Assembly (NCBI RefSeq): GCF_003545695.1
Contig: NZ_QUZZ01000003.1
Span: 496,001-560,000 of the forward strand
DNA: 64,000 nucleotides
From: Taibaiella helva
GTDB lineage: Bacteria; Bacteroidota; Bacteroidia; Chitinophagales; Chitinophagaceae
Direction: 5' to 3'
Part shown: positions 54,501-62,431 of the stretch, piece after piece
How positions within the stretch are numbered: position 1 is the stretch's first letter
How the letters are laid out: each line of letters starts with the position of its first letter
Made by a program: the position numbers and the translations under genes
The notes under the pieces: model-generated
What the model was told of the DNA's origin: nothing
What the model saw: the letters and a program-made list of their open reading frames with translations, nothing else
Databases searched by the model: none

Positions 54501-54650
54501 GGCCGCGGATTGCGGCAGGCCTTTGTCCATCAGGGAGTCGGCCTTTTCCCATTCTTTCTGATAGGGCTGTTTCATCGTGCGGGATTGTGCGAACAATGCT
54601 GCAGGGATACAGCAAAGGATAAGGAATGCAATAGAAACACGTTGCCACAT
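48582..54650 (-). CDS. Bacterial alpha-2-macroglobulin family protein
   Basis: 2022 residues. A signal peptide (1-21, ends FAQ) precedes a long N-terminal region, MG-type domains with an MG2-like segment (SIYRPGQTIYFKGILLD), an A2M core motif (AFFFPQLATDAEGNVKIKFTLPEALTEWK) and the thioester CAEQ in YPYECAEQTFNRYY (Cys1476), followed by an alpha-alpha toroid thioester domain. The intact CxEQ indicates an active thioester that can trap proteases covalently in the periplasm or at the surface. The usual partner pbpC (penicillin-binding protein 1C) is not adjacent; the gene stands alone. Confidence 0.93.
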   Translation of the reverse strand: MWQRVSIAFLILCCIPAALFAQSRTMKQPYQKEWEKADSLMDKGLPQSAAEVINRILKDAESRHDGPNTIKAQLYLMNTNQDDNAEATNIKKAEAYIQATTGPEKALWQSITASLYWRYFQRNRWRFYQRTALAETQSGDIDTWDAPAFFRKISGLYQESIAGRTALQEIPVEKYAPLLVEGVNTRKLRPTLYDLLIFRAIAFFENDEKEVINPAGQFQIEGPLWFEDAARFSEVKVKVKNPESLHFQALRLYQEVIAFHLKDAQPDGLIDADLQRLRFVYSNSANADKDSLYLAALQRLRQRYEGRPAVAQVAYLIAERQMGEQPARPYYGKRIPAPAKNKRPERDLRRIKADLEQIVAKYPSTEGAINARNLINTLDAVSFSLNMEEVSLPGEAMRALIHYKNRNKVYLSVFRVPNAIENQNYEQEAVLLKRLAGLSPVKKWEQALPASEDMEEHSAEIRVDELPAGAYLLVASSEPGLSGGIVNATPFKVSGLSFIRKADKGYVLDRKTGYPVAGATIRFWGQQYNNKANRYEARALGTARSTADGSVDLPAEEGNYEHYVRALTLIKDKDSLQLGGYLNGRDPDDFTRNAATTRSFFFTDRSIYRPGQTIYFKGILLDVGPGGRKAGVRSKTPSVVTLYDANGQVVQSLNLVSNEFGSVTGKFTVPEGGLAGEMRLGDGSGNASFSVEEYKRPKFHVDFDTLKGSYALNQEVKVKGYAKAYAGNNIDGATVKYRIVRAARFPYFWCYYIWGRPSSPEMEIANGTAVTDADGAFELSFQTIPDKMVDPQSLPVFTYQVYADVTDVNGETRSGSVGVNAGYRSLQVSAVLGEDSRPADLKKIMVRTENLNGIFVPATVKLSVAQLKFPGFYRKRLWDMPDQFVMTEQEFKAAFPQDEYKEESNYLNWEKGKVLHEQTFTSTEKGEVALPEETWYQNGWYVIELSTRDAQGNEIVEKKYTHVWAPGKKEPVQKPLVIYTGKNSYQPGDELELWHATAADNPYLMVISARAGERLTVDPAMNPWRLKLTEADRGGLAFAWIYVCNNRVYTSERTVDVPWSNKELQLEWATHRDKLQPGATEEWSLTIKGPGKEKVAAEMVAGLYDASLDAFRPHGWERGGIFPNAYLPDSWQSNFGFALSGSRQLRYPQGNSYQSYEKRYDQLIGDQMRPGGYGNLYYDTRTLSRNMTMEDRAAEPVAEMAAGAPAPGATDKVATRMRKTEEAKASSAEQQNAKAPGDAPVPVRSNLQETAFFFPQLATDAEGNVKIKFTLPEALTEWKLMALAHTKEWQTGYLEGKVKTQKDLMVMPNLPRFLRQNDELVISTKISNLSSNALNGEARLEILDAATLQPLDLPFRLKEQKQSFSAATGQSTTASWTVHIPESRYTPVVLRITARAGNFTDGEENTLPVITNRTLVTETLPLPVRGNQEKTFTLDKLLNQNSSTLANHALTVEFTGNPAWYAVQALPYLMEYPYECAEQTFNRYYANALAGHIAGQSPKVAQIFESWRTKDTAALLSNLNKNQELKSALLEETPWVLEANNETEQKHRIALLFQTHQLAKELRRNLDKLKQMQLGDGGFPWFKGMPNDRYITQYIVTGLARLKHLGVGSAADKDASDIVEKALPYLDRRLKEDYDELVRNKAKLSEQQIGYTQVQYLYMRSFYGNKNIPAGSQKAFDYYRKQAAQYWNRFNPYLKGQIALALHRFDEKQTAAQVMASLKETSTNKEEMGMYWASMPSGYWWYEAPVESQSLLIEAFAEVSKDPVSVDAMKVWLLKQKQTQNWKTTKATADACYALLLEGSDWLSAEPVVTINLGSETIRSAEIKTEAGTGYFKKRYPGQEVKNNMGTIKVKVDNQQGTNTGVSWGAVYWQYFEDLDKISAAATPLSIKKQLFIERNTDRGPVLTEIKAGNELQVGDKVKVRIELRADRDMEYVHMKDMRAACMEPVNVLSSYKYQGGLGYYESTRDVATNFFFDYLRKGTYVFEYPVFVSAKGDFSNGITTIQCMYAPEFSSHSEGIRVKVK

Positions 54651-54853
54651 AGTGTTATATGTTGTTTGAATGATTGCAAATTAAAGCAAAATAAGGATGC
54701 TGTTCCGGATGGGAATGCACAAGAGCCTGTTATATTTATTTAATTTTGATCGGGGATAGCTTATCCCGGCCAAGCCAATCCATACCCGCTGATGCCTGCC
54801 GCTACCTGTTTTCGGGTAGCTCATGTTATCATTCACCCTTTCAATCGTATTTT

Positions 54854-55558
54854 ATGAAAGCATGGCTAAAGCAAGGCCTGTGGGGGCTTGACCGGCTGTT
54901 TTTCCCCCAGTGCTGCGAAAACTGCAGCAGCGAGCTCAAAGGCGATGAAGCCATATTATGCCTGAGTTGTGCCCTGGCATTGCCCCGCACAGCATTCCAC
55001 CACATAGCCGAGAACCGGGCCTATCAAAATTTTAAGGGCAGGGCACCCATTGAGCGGGCCACTTCCTTCGTCTACTTTACAAAACAAGGCATGATGCAGC
55101 ATTTGCTGCATCGACTCAAATACAGCAACCGTCCTAGTATCGGCGTATACCTGGGGAGCCTGATGGGAGAAGAGCTGAAAAAAACCGGTTGGCTGGATAC
55201 TATCGATGCCATAGTGCCCGTTCCTTTACACTGGTCAAAAGTACGCCAGCGTGGCTATAACCAGGCTGGCCTCTTTGCTGAAGGCATTGCGAAAGCATCG
55301 GGAATGCCGGTATGGGACAGGTTGCTGGTCAGGAAGCAGGCTACGGCAACACAGACGCGAAAGAGCCGGACCGAAAGGATCACGAATGTACAGGAGGCCT
55401 TCCGGCTGAAGCGACCAGAGCTGCTTGCAGGCAAACACGTTCTGCTGGTCGACGATGTACTGACTACCGGCGCCACGCTTGAAGCCTGTGCGCTGGAGCT
55501 GAAGAAAGCCGGCGAAGTGCTGATCAGTGTAGCGACCCTGGCCTTAGCTATCGATTAA
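54854..55558 (+). CDS. ComF family phosphoribosyltransferase-like protein
   Basis: 234 residues from MKAWLKQGLWGLDRLF; the upstream frame to 54746 lacks homology. An N-terminal zinc-finger-like part (FPQCCENC ... LCLSCAL) is followed by a PRTase domain with VPVPLHWSKVRQRGYNQAGLFAEG and the PRPP motif VLLVDDVLTTGATLEAC. ComF proteins take part in DNA uptake in naturally competent bacteria, although the biochemical role is unclear. No competence operon is adjacent. Confidence 0.92.
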   Translation: MKAWLKQGLWGLDRLFFPQCCENCSSELKGDEAILCLSCALALPRTAFHHIAENRAYQNFKGRAPIERATSFVYFTKQGMMQHLLHRLKYSNRPSIGVYLGSLMGEELKKTGWLDTIDAIVPVPLHWSKVRQRGYNQAGLFAEGIAKASGMPVWDRLLVRKQATATQTRKSRTERITNVQEAFRLKRPELLAGKHVLLVDDVLTTGATLEACALELKKAGEVLISVATLALAID

Positions 55559-55713
55559 AAGAAATTGCGGCATCGTCTTGCTTATTGTTAGCCCATCGCC
55601 GGGAATAACCATGAAAAGATTTACCATCGCTCTCCTGCCGCTATAGCGTATGCAGCAAAGCTTTTAACCTGAATAACCATTATCCTTTAATAGACAAAAA
55701 CAAGAATCCCACG

Positions 55714-57141
55714 ATGAAAAAAGCCTTATTACTGGCGTCAATAGCGGCGTTGAGCATTGCAGAAGCCAGCGCGCAGCATTCGCTGGATGTCCTTTTAGGC
55801 CGTCACAGGTCCGAACGCAGAAATGCCGGTATGACCGCCCGCCTGTTACAATCTCAACCGGCAACCAGTGCCGTACAGAAGCCCACAGCAATCAAGCAAA
55901 GAGTGATTGCACAGGCGCTTAATCCCGAAATTAACAATAATCATATCGACTCTACCCGTTATGCTTACTCTGGCATTAATGGCTCGCGGTATAGCTATAA
56001 CATGGAGGAGCTGAACTATAGCGAAGGGTTTACCAGCGTTTATGCTCCAATGTTCCAGCTGCCGGGTATTCCCGGCAGCATGGATGTGCTTGCCGACAGC
56101 ATTATCCTGTATGACAATTCAGGTATGACTAGTGCAGAGAAAGCCTTCTACCGGGCAGATAAAAAGATAGACTCCGTAATATACAGAAGCACCGGAAGCA
56201 CTTCCGCTTCGAAAACCGTAAATGTGTATAATCCCCAGGGGCATATCACTGCGACTTATGCTATGCGGCAAGTAGGGACAGACTGGGATACTATGTCGCT
56301 TCAGCGTTTCAGCTACAACAGTGCCTTTACCCAGGTAACCCGGGACAGTTTCTGGTTTGGCTTTACCGACCTCGTTCCCCGGGAAGCGAATGTATACTAT
56401 TACAATGCAGCGAACCAGCTGGATTCTTTTATTAACTGGGACCTTCAGGGAGCAGCTCCGGTAAGAAGGCAAGGCTACTATATTGCCTACAACAGCGGCG
56501 GTAAGATAGTTACAATCAAGAATTACGATTTTGATGAAATTAACGGAGTGGCTTCCCTTTACAGCATAGATAGTCTGGGCTATACTCCCGGAGTAGCAGA
56601 TTTCACCTTTTATGAAACAACCCAATATGAAGAAGATGTACTGAGCTACGGAGATCGCCAGGTGCTATTCCGCAATGCAGCAGGCCTGGTCGATTCTGTG
56701 CATTTCTATTCCCTGTCGGGTAATACTTCGCCCTGGGTTCAGGAAGGAAAACTGCGGTTCGCCTACAACAGCTATGGTAATCCGGAAACGCTCTTCGCTG
56801 CTCCCGTCGATATGCCTGTGGAAATCGTGGCTTACCGTTTCTACTATGAAACGTATGACGATCAGACTTCGTCTGTAAAGCCTCTGTCGGCTAACCAGGA
56901 CTTTACGGTATATCCCAATCCTTTTGCCAATACGATCAATATTGACTGGAAGGGCCGTCAGCAGAGCGATGCAACGGTACGCCTCGTCAATATAATGGGG
57001 CAGAAAGTTTTCCACGGTAAAATGGTCCTGAAATCCGGACAGAATAAGCTGGACATTCCTGTTGTAGCCGACGGCAGCTATGTGCTGCTGATCCAGGATG
57101 CTGCAGGTAAATCCTGGAGCACTAAAATGATAAAACGTTAA
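55714..57141 (+). CDS. T9SS-exported protein with C-terminal sorting domain, otherwise unknown
   Basis: 475 residues. A signal peptide (1-21, [21 protein letters not shown]) precedes a central region of repeating short strands ([61 protein letters not shown]), an RHS/YD-like or DUF4595-like pattern. The type A sorting domain is at 392-475 ([16 protein letters not shown] ... [22 protein letters not shown]). It is therefore exported across the outer membrane by T9SS. No enzyme motif is visible. Confidence 0.85.
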   Translation: MKKALLLASIAALSIAEASAQHSLDVLLGRHRSERRNAGMTARLLQSQPATSAVQKPTAIKQRVIAQALNPEINNNHIDSTRYAYSGINGSRYSYNMEELNYSEGFTSVYAPMFQLPGIPGSMDVLADSIILYDNSGMTSAEKAFYRADKKIDSVIYRSTGSTSASKTVNVYNPQGHITATYAMRQVGTDWDTMSLQRFSYNSAFTQVTRDSFWFGFTDLVPREANVYYYNAANQLDSFINWDLQGAAPVRRQGYYIAYNSGGKIVTIKNYDFDEINGVASLYSIDSLGYTPGVADFTFYETTQYEEDVLSYGDRQVLFRNAAGLVDSVHFYSLSGNTSPWVQEGKLRFAYNSYGNPETLFAAPVDMPVEIVAYRFYYETYDDQTSSVKPLSANQDFTVYPNPFANTINIDWKGRQQSDATVRLVNIMGQKVFHGKMVLKSGQNKLDIPVVADGSYVLLIQDAAGKSWSTKMIKR

Positions 57142-57166
57142 TCCTTTTGCATATCGAACCCAAAAG

Positions 57167-57203
57167 AAGAAGAGAGCGCCCCGTTTCCGGGGCGTTTTCT
57201 TCT
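57167..57203 (+). terminator. Terminator after the T9SS protein gene
   Basis: CGCCCCG-TTTC-CGGGGCG stem extended by AAGA/TCTT, with TTTTCTTC after it. Confidence 0.75.
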
Positions 57204-57280
57204 GATACAGGCGGGAATGGTCGTCCGGAGAATTCTGTCCGCCGCTTCCGTATCCGCCTTCAGCTCTCAGAAATTTTAGT

Positions 57281-57288
57281 TACTTTTG
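57281..57288 (+). promoter_or_regulatory. Bacteroidota -7 element before carB
   Basis: TACTTTTG matches TAnnTTTG, 56 nt before the carB ATG at 57345; the -33 box is unclear. It argues that the upstream extension of the frame (to 57147) is not translated. Confidence 0.45.
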
Positions 57289-57344
57289 CGGGCCGTACAG
57301 GCGCCCTGCCGCCTGATTGTCTATCCACAATTTACCGCAACGCA

Positions 57345-59006
57345 ATGCCATTAGATACTTCCATCAAATCTGTACTGATCATCGGCTCCGGCCCCATCGT
57401 TATCGGCCAGGCCTGTGAATTTGATTACTCCGGTTCCCAGGCAGCCCGCAGCCTCCGGGAAGAAGGGATCAAGGTGACCCTGATCAACTCCAACCCGGCG
57501 ACTATTATGACAGATCCGCTGGTTGCCGATCGCGTATACCTGCTGCCCCTTACAGCTGAAAGCATAGAGCAGATACTGGAGGAGAACGAGATCGACGCTG
57601 TATTGCCGACAATGGGCGGCCAGACAGCGCTTAACCTGGCCAAGGAAGTGGAAGAGCTGGGCTTGTGGGAAAAATATAAAGTGCGCCTGATCGGAGTCGA
57701 CATCAAGGCCATCGATAAGGCGGAAGACCGCGACCTGTTCCGCAACTGGATGCTGGAAATGAATATCCCGGTGGCTCCGGCCCGCGTAGCCAATTCTATG
57801 CTGGAAGGCAAGGAGTATGCCCAGGAGATCGGCATCCCGCTGGTGATACGGCCTTCGTTTACGCTGGGAGGTACCGGCGGTGGCTTCGTTAAATCCAAAG
57901 AAGAGCTGGAGCCCGCTCTGGAAGCAGGCTTAAAGGCTTCTCCCATTCACGAGGTGCTGGTGGAAAAGGCTGTTCTGGGCTGGAAGGAATTTGAACTGGA
58001 GCTGCTGCGCGATGTCAACGACAACGTGGTCATTATCTGCACAGTAGAAAATTTTGATCCCATGGGCATTCATACGGGCGACAGCATCACGGTGGCGCCG
58101 GCAATGACCCTGAGCGATACGGCATTCCAGCTGATGCGCAATACGGCTATCGACATGATGCGCAATCTCGGTAATTTCGCAGGTGGCTGTAATGTCCAGT
58201 TTGCGCTGAATCCCGAAACCGAAGAGATCATCGCGATCGAGATCAATCCGAGGGTAAGCCGTTCTTCGGCCCTGGCTTCCAAAGCGACGGGGTACCCCAT
58301 TGCCAAAGTGGCCGCCAAGCTGGCGATCGGCTATACGCTTGATGAGCTGAAAAACCAGATCACGCAAACGACTTCCGCTTATTTTGAACCGGCGCTGGAC
58401 TACGTGATCGTTAAAATGCCGCGCTGGAATTTCGACAAGTTCAAAGGCGCCGACGACACGCTCGGCCTCCAGATGAAATCGGTAGGAGAGGTGATGGCCA
58501 TCGGCCGTACGTTCCCCGAAGCTTTGCAGAAGGCCTGCCAGAGCCTCGAAAACAACGCCACAGGTCTGACCTCCATCAGCCGTAGCCAGATGCGTCCCGA
58601 AGAGCTGATAGACTACCTGAAGCGCCCTACCTGGGACCGTATTTTCCGTATCAAGGAGGCGCTGCAGGCTGGTATTTCCATTAAAACCATAAGAGAGCTG
58701 ACACAGATCGACCGCTGGTTCCTTTACCAGATACAGGACCTTGTCGCCCTGGAACAAAAGATACAAGCTTACCAGCACCTGGACAAGCTGCCGGTAGACC
58801 TGCTGAAAGAGGCCAAGCAAATGGGCTTCAGCGACGAGCAGATCGCAGAGCTGGTCAAAGACTGCACCGCAGAAGAAGTATATGAGAAAAGGAAGGCGGC
58901 AGGCATCACCCGCGTTTTCAAAATGGTGGATACCTGCAGCGCGGAGTTTGAAGCCAGAACGCCTTACTTCTACAGCACTTTTGAAACGGCATCACAATCC
59001 AGCTGA
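57345..59006 (+). CDS. carB: Carbamoyl-phosphate synthase large subunit, N-terminal half only
   Basis: 553 residues from [17 protein letters not shown], the canonical CarB start. The carboxyphosphate ATP-grasp domain is complete ([47 protein letters not shown]), followed by the oligomerisation domain (to ~545, ending [18 protein letters not shown]). The protein then stops after FETASQSS. Full CarB has about 940-1070 residues; here the whole second ATP-grasp (carbamoyl-phosphate) domain and the MGS-like allosteric domain are absent, and a terminator follows 23 nt later. The cut coincides with the natural domain border (residue ~553 in the E. coli enzyme), as in archaeal and Aquifex split CarB. 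No candidate for the second half is in the window. Confidence 0.9.
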   Translation: MPLDTSIKSVLIIGSGPIVIGQACEFDYSGSQAARSLREEGIKVTLINSNPATIMTDPLVADRVYLLPLTAESIEQILEENEIDAVLPTMGGQTALNLAKEVEELGLWEKYKVRLIGVDIKAIDKAEDRDLFRNWMLEMNIPVAPARVANSMLEGKEYAQEIGIPLVIRPSFTLGGTGGGFVKSKEELEPALEAGLKASPIHEVLVEKAVLGWKEFELELLRDVNDNVVIICTVENFDPMGIHTGDSITVAPAMTLSDTAFQLMRNTAIDMMRNLGNFAGGCNVQFALNPETEEIIAIEINPRVSRSSALASKATGYPIAKVAAKLAIGYTLDELKNQITQTTSAYFEPALDYVIVKMPRWNFDKFKGADDTLGLQMKSVGEVMAIGRTFPEALQKACQSLENNATGLTSISRSQMRPEELIDYLKRPTWDRIFRIKEALQAGISIKTIRELTQIDRWFLYQIQDLVALEQKIQAYQHLDKLPVDLLKEAKQMGFSDEQIAELVKDCTAEEVYEKRKAAGITRVFKMVDTCSAEFEARTPYFYSTFETASQSS

Positions 59007-59029
59007 TCCCTTCTAAAACCTTATTGTCA

Positions 59030-59065
59030 ATCGCCTCCACGGCCAGTGGAGGCGATTGTTTTTAT
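59030..59065 (+). terminator. Terminator directly after the half-length carB
   Basis: 13-nt arms (CAATCGCCTCCAC and complement) with a 5-nt loop and five T, starting 23 nt after the stop. Confidence 0.85.
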
Positions 59066-59086
59066 ATCACCTTTTGCCGGTTTCTG

Positions 59087-60256
59087 TTACAGCCGTCGGA
59101 TCAGCTCCCCGATACGGCTGTTGAAGTTGCGTTTGCTGATCCCGGTAAGCGGCTCCAGCGCCGCAAAATAATTGTCGTCGTCCTCCCTCTTGCCGCAGGA
59201 CAATAGCTTCATCACTGCGGGAAAGCCCCGCTCTTGTTCTATCTGCTGTACGATGAGCGCATTGATGAAGTACGCGACTTTCAGCGGTTCATTGCCGCTC
59301 CGGAAGTCGCTGCTGTTAAGATACAGCTGCAGCCAATCGGCCTGAGGATGCGCCCGGACATAGGCTTTAAACAGGTATTTTACCGAATCCCAGCTTAGCC
59401 CCCAGCTGCCGCCGTATAGGTAAGCACAGCCCTCATCCACGGCACGGTTGATCTTTGCCGCCGGCAGTACCGTACGCAGCTTGTCGTGCCACATATCGTG
59501 CGGATCAAATGTGTTGAAATCGCTGGTCAGCGTTCCGTTGAGCATAAGGTTCTGCCCCTGTTCAAATGTGGAAAGGGTATTCCGCCTGTAGCCGTTATAG
59601 GCGGCCTTGTAGTCGACTCCGCAAAGCTGCAGGGCTTCGGGGAAATCATCGCAGCAATACAGCGTCGTTTGCTGCGGCTTGCTCAGCTTTCCCAGGTAGC
59701 GGTCATTGTAATCGCTGTATGCGCGGGCCTTAGCCAGGTTGATCGTATCCTTATAATAAAAGAGCACACCTTGTTCCCTGTGCTGTTTCCAGCCCAGGGT
59801 ATGGCGACGGAGCGGGGCATAGAAAAGGTAGCCGTCCCGCTGTTTCCTGGCGATGAGCCGGAAGGCTGCCCTTTGTACGGCCTGGTCATCGACGACCGCC
59901 TCGTAAGCAAGCTGCAGCAGGTATTCATGATCGTTCAGGGCAACGACATTCGTCAGCTTTGCTTTGTAGAAGTCCTGCACTTTAAGGCTGTTGTGGTAGC
60001 CGATGCCTTTCATTTCGTCGAGCAGCAGGGAAGTGGCTGCCAACTCGGGCTGCCATATATAGGTATTGCGGGCATTGTCTCCTTCTTTCTGCTGCAGGAA
60101 ACCGTCGAGCGAGCGATACAGCAGTTCCCTGGCATTGCTGTCGGGAATTCCGCGCAGGCCTTTTGCAATAAGGAACCCGGGTTGTCCGGCGTTGAGGGTA
60201 AATGTGTGGCCGGCCAGGCAGGAAAGCAGCAAGGTCCGGAGTAAGATTGATTTCAT
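59087..60256 (-). CDS. Secreted protein of unknown function
   Basis: 389 residues. A signal peptide is likely (1-23, MKSILLRTLLLSCLAGHTFTLNA). The body is mostly alpha/beta with a stretch INRAVDEGCAYLYGGSWG preceding WDSVKYLFKAYVRAHPQAD, which recalls the post-active-site EGxAxYL part of gluzincin metallopeptidases, but no HExxH is present, so it is either a pseudo-peptidase or unrelated. Family not recognised. Monocistronic and convergent with carB; no sorting domain. Confidence 0.6.
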   Translation of the reverse strand: MKSILLRTLLLSCLAGHTFTLNAGQPGFLIAKGLRGIPDSNARELLYRSLDGFLQQKEGDNARNTYIWQPELAATSLLLDEMKGIGYHNSLKVQDFYKAKLTNVVALNDHEYLLQLAYEAVVDDQAVQRAAFRLIARKQRDGYLFYAPLRRHTLGWKQHREQGVLFYYKDTINLAKARAYSDYNDRYLGKLSKPQQTTLYCCDDFPEALQLCGVDYKAAYNGYRRNTLSTFEQGQNLMLNGTLTSDFNTFDPHDMWHDKLRTVLPAAKINRAVDEGCAYLYGGSWGLSWDSVKYLFKAYVRAHPQADWLQLYLNSSDFRSGNEPLKVAYFINALIVQQIEQERGFPAVMKLLSCGKREDDDNYFAALEPLTGISKRNFNSRIGELIRRL

Positions 60257-60373
60257 CAGTGGATTATTGGTTACTCAGAAAGACAAAAGCAGGCCCGGAG
60301 AGGTGAGGCCGGGTTTTGCTAAACTCCCGTCAATAACGACTGGCTTACATTAACGGTGGCCCGGCGGTATCAC

Positions 60374-60403
60374 AAAAAAACGCCGTCCCTGCCAGGGACG
60401 GCG
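60374..60403 (-). terminator. Terminator after the BatC-like gene
   Basis: GCCGTCCCTG and CAGGGACGGC arms; on the minus strand seven T follow. It lies 24 nt past the stop at 60427. Confidence 0.85.
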
Positions 60404-60426
60404 CTCCGGTATATCGCGCATAAAAG

Positions 60427-61224
60427 CTACCAGTCTTTATCCAGCTTGACCGGCACACCTTTGCCTTTCTCTTTTTTGTCCTGCAGCTTCTTTTCTTCCT
60501 GGCGAAGCGCGTTCAGCAGGTTTTCCGCCTGTTGCTGGCTCAGCTTGCTGGGCTGGCCCTGGGGACGCTGCTGCTCCTGCTTGTCTTTGTCGCCCTGGTC
60601 CTGCTTATCCTTATCATCCCCCTCTTTTTTATCCTGGTCTTTTTTATCCTGCTTATCCTTATTCTGATCTTTGTTGTCTTTATTGTCCTTGTTTTGATCC
60701 TTATTGTCTTTGTTATCCTTATTGTCTTTGTTGTCTTTATTCTTGTCTTTATTGTCCTTGTTATCCTTGCCGCCGTTCTTTTTCAGCATAGCATTGGCAT
60801 AGGCAAGGTTATACTTGGTATCGGCGTCGGTGGGGTCGAGCCGGAGCGATTGCTTATAGGCGTTGATGGCATCTTCCCATTTTTTTTCTTCCATAAAAGT
60901 GTTGCCCACATTATGGTAGGCCCTGGCCTGTTCTTTCTTGTCCGTAGTGGCTTTTGCGCTGGCGGTCATGGCCTGGCGGGCGTTCTCATATTGCTTTGAC
61001 TTGTACAGCGCATCGCCGATATTGAACATGCCGGTATAAGAAGTCGGATCTTTCTGTAATGCGGACAGATAAGCCCCTTGCGCTTCTTTGTATTTTTGCT
61101 CGCGGTACAGCTGGTTGCCCTTACGCAGCTCGGGCCGTACATTCTGCCGCTTCACAGGTGCCTGGGCCTGCGCCTTAAGGCCGCAGCTTGCAGTGAGCAA
61201 TAAAATGATCAATAATTTCCTCAT
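60427..61224 (-). CDS. TPR protein with Lys/Asp/Asn-rich repeat, BatC-like
   Basis: 265 residues. A signal peptide (1-20) precedes three TPR-like repeats (EQKYKEAQGAYLSALQKDPTSYTGMFNIGDALY, QARAYHNVGNTFMEEKKWEDAINAYKQSLRLDP), then a low-complexity tract of KDN/KDQ units from about residue 150 to 220 and a charged C-terminal end. The TPR plus adjacent VWA gene is the BatC/BatB layout of Bacteroides aerotolerance operons. The start overlaps the VWA gene stop by 4 nt. Function is inferred from operon resemblance; the other Bat genes are missing here. Confidence 0.85.
   Translation of the reverse strand: MRKLLIILLLTASCGLKAQAQAPVKRQNVRPELRKGNQLYREQKYKEAQGAYLSALQKDPTSYTGMFNIGDALYKSKQYENARQAMTASAKATTDKKEQARAYHNVGNTFMEEKKWEDAINAYKQSLRLDPTDADTKYNLAYANAMLKKNGGKDNKDNKDKNKDNKDNKDNKDNKDQNKDNKDNKDQNKDKQDKKDQDKKEGDDKDKQDQGDKDKQEQQRPQGQPSKLSQQQAENLLNALRQEEKKLQDKKEKGKGVPVKLDKDW
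60575..60780. repeat. In-frame tandem repeat coding for (Lys-Asp-Asn/Gln) tract
   Basis: Near-tandem units of 9-15 nt (TTGTCTTTA, TTATCCTTA and variants on the plus strand) encode repeated KDNK/KDQN. Synonymous third-base differences show it is old or constrained at the protein level; the number of units could vary by slippage. Confidence 0.8.
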
Positions 61225-62240
61225 GCTTTCCTGGTCTCAAATTGTTTTCTTAAAGCAGCTGCCGCCGGGAGCAGCCATTCGGCGATCAGCAGCAGCAGGG
61301 CTGCTCCAATGAAATACTGGAAGTAGCTGAAATAATCGGTAAACAGCACGCTGCCATAATTTTTTCCTTCCATTTCGTCGATAATACCTACCAGCTCATC
61401 GGCCGTCTTATTGGTATTGCTGAGCAGGGTATAGGAACCTCCTGTGGCCCCGGCCAGCGACTTCAGCTCTTCTTCATTCAGCTTGGTGATCACGGGTTGC
61501 CCGTTCTCGTCCAGCTTTTGCTGGCCTGTAGCTGCATCGATGATCGGCGCGCCCTGTGGCGAACCGATACCGATCGCGTGGATCACCGCGCCTTGCTCGG
61601 CGGCCTTCTTTGCGGCATCCAGCGCTTTCTCGTCGTGGTCTTCTCCATCGGAGATCAGGACGATGGTCTTGTATTTTTTCTCTTTCTGGCTAAACGATTC
61701 ATCAGCCAGTGAGATGGCTTCCGACAGCACTGTGCCCTGGGTGGGTACCACGTCGGGTGTTACGGTCTCCAGCAGCATCTTGGCAGCGCTGTAATCGATA
61801 GTAAGTGGTACCTGCAGGTAAGATTTGCCGGCGAAAACGACCAGGCCTACACGGTCGTTGGTCATCTTATCCATCATGCGGCTGATGAGCTGCTTGGCGC
61901 GGGTAAGCCGGTCGGGCTGAACATCTTTGGCCAGCATGGAACGGCTCACATCCAGCGCGAAGAAAACATCGACGCCTTTGCGCTGGGCTTTCTCTGTTTG
62001 CGCGCCACGCTGCAGGTTGGCCAGGCCCACGACTGCCAGGCCAAGGGCAGCAGTCAGCAGTACAAACTTAGTGGTGCTGCGGCCATTGATCCTTCCGGCC
62101 AGCAGATTGCGGGTAAGCGCGGGGTCGCCCAGCTTGCGCAGGCGGCTGACGCGCCACTGCAGGTAAGCAATATAGAGGGCAATAGCCAGGGGAATCAATA
62201 AAAGAGCCCATAGGGCTTCTATGTGCTGAAAACGGAACAT
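61221..62240 (-). CDS. VWA-domain membrane protein, BatB-like
   Basis: 339 residues. Two N-terminal membrane helices (about 8-28 and 58-76) lead into a von Willebrand factor A domain with the MIDAS motif DVSRSMLA, the Thr in VVPTQGT and LISDGEDHD, and one C-terminal membrane helix (315-335). This is the BatA/BatB layout; the domain faces the periplasm. It is coupled to the TPR gene downstream. moxR, the DUF58 gene, a second VWA gene and batD, usual members of a full Bat cluster, are absent on both sides. Confidence 0.92.
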   Translation of the reverse strand: MFRFQHIEALWALLLIPLAIALYIAYLQWRVSRLRKLGDPALTRNLLAGRINGRSTTKFVLLTAALGLAVVGLANLQRGAQTEKAQRKGVDVFFALDVSRSMLAKDVQPDRLTRAKQLISRMMDKMTNDRVGLVVFAGKSYLQVPLTIDYSAAKMLLETVTPDVVPTQGTVLSEAISLADESFSQKEKKYKTIVLISDGEDHDEKALDAAKKAAEQGAVIHAIGIGSPQGAPIIDAATGQQKLDENGQPVITKLNEEELKSLAGATGGSYTLLSNTNKTADELVGIIDEMEGKNYGSVLFTDYFSYFQYFIGAALLLLIAEWLLPAAAALRKQFETRKA

Positions 62241-62384
62241 ATCGGTCTCTCAGGTATGCCAGCGCTGCAACAGAGCACTGAACAACAGGTTACAGACAAA
62301 AATAAAGCTCTGCAAATAAACGAATTTGAACAAAAAGTTATTGTGGATTTTTTTAACACCGGCCATAATATGCGCACTTAATCC

Positions 62385-62392
62385 TATTTTTG
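62385..62392 (+). promoter_or_regulatory. Bacteroidota -7 element before gcvT
   Basis: TATTTTTG matches TAnnTTTG, 39 nt before ATG 62432; the -33 box is weak. Confidence 0.4.
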
Positions 62393-62431
62393 GGCGCTTT
62401 TCCGCAGCGGCGGAACCAGAAAAAAACAATA

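Noticed and set aside
57930-58820. 296-codon open frame antisense to carB
   Set aside because: Shadow frame without any domain.
59007-59086. Possibility that carB is merely frameshifted by a sequencing error
   Set aside because: The sequence after the stop contains only a terminator and a convergent gene; no second-half CarB residues occur in any frame.
60575-60780. Short repeated units suggestive of a CRISPR or direct-repeat array
   Set aside because: Units of 9-15 nt are in-frame and encode a Lys/Asp/Asn tract; no spacers of regular length and no cas genes.
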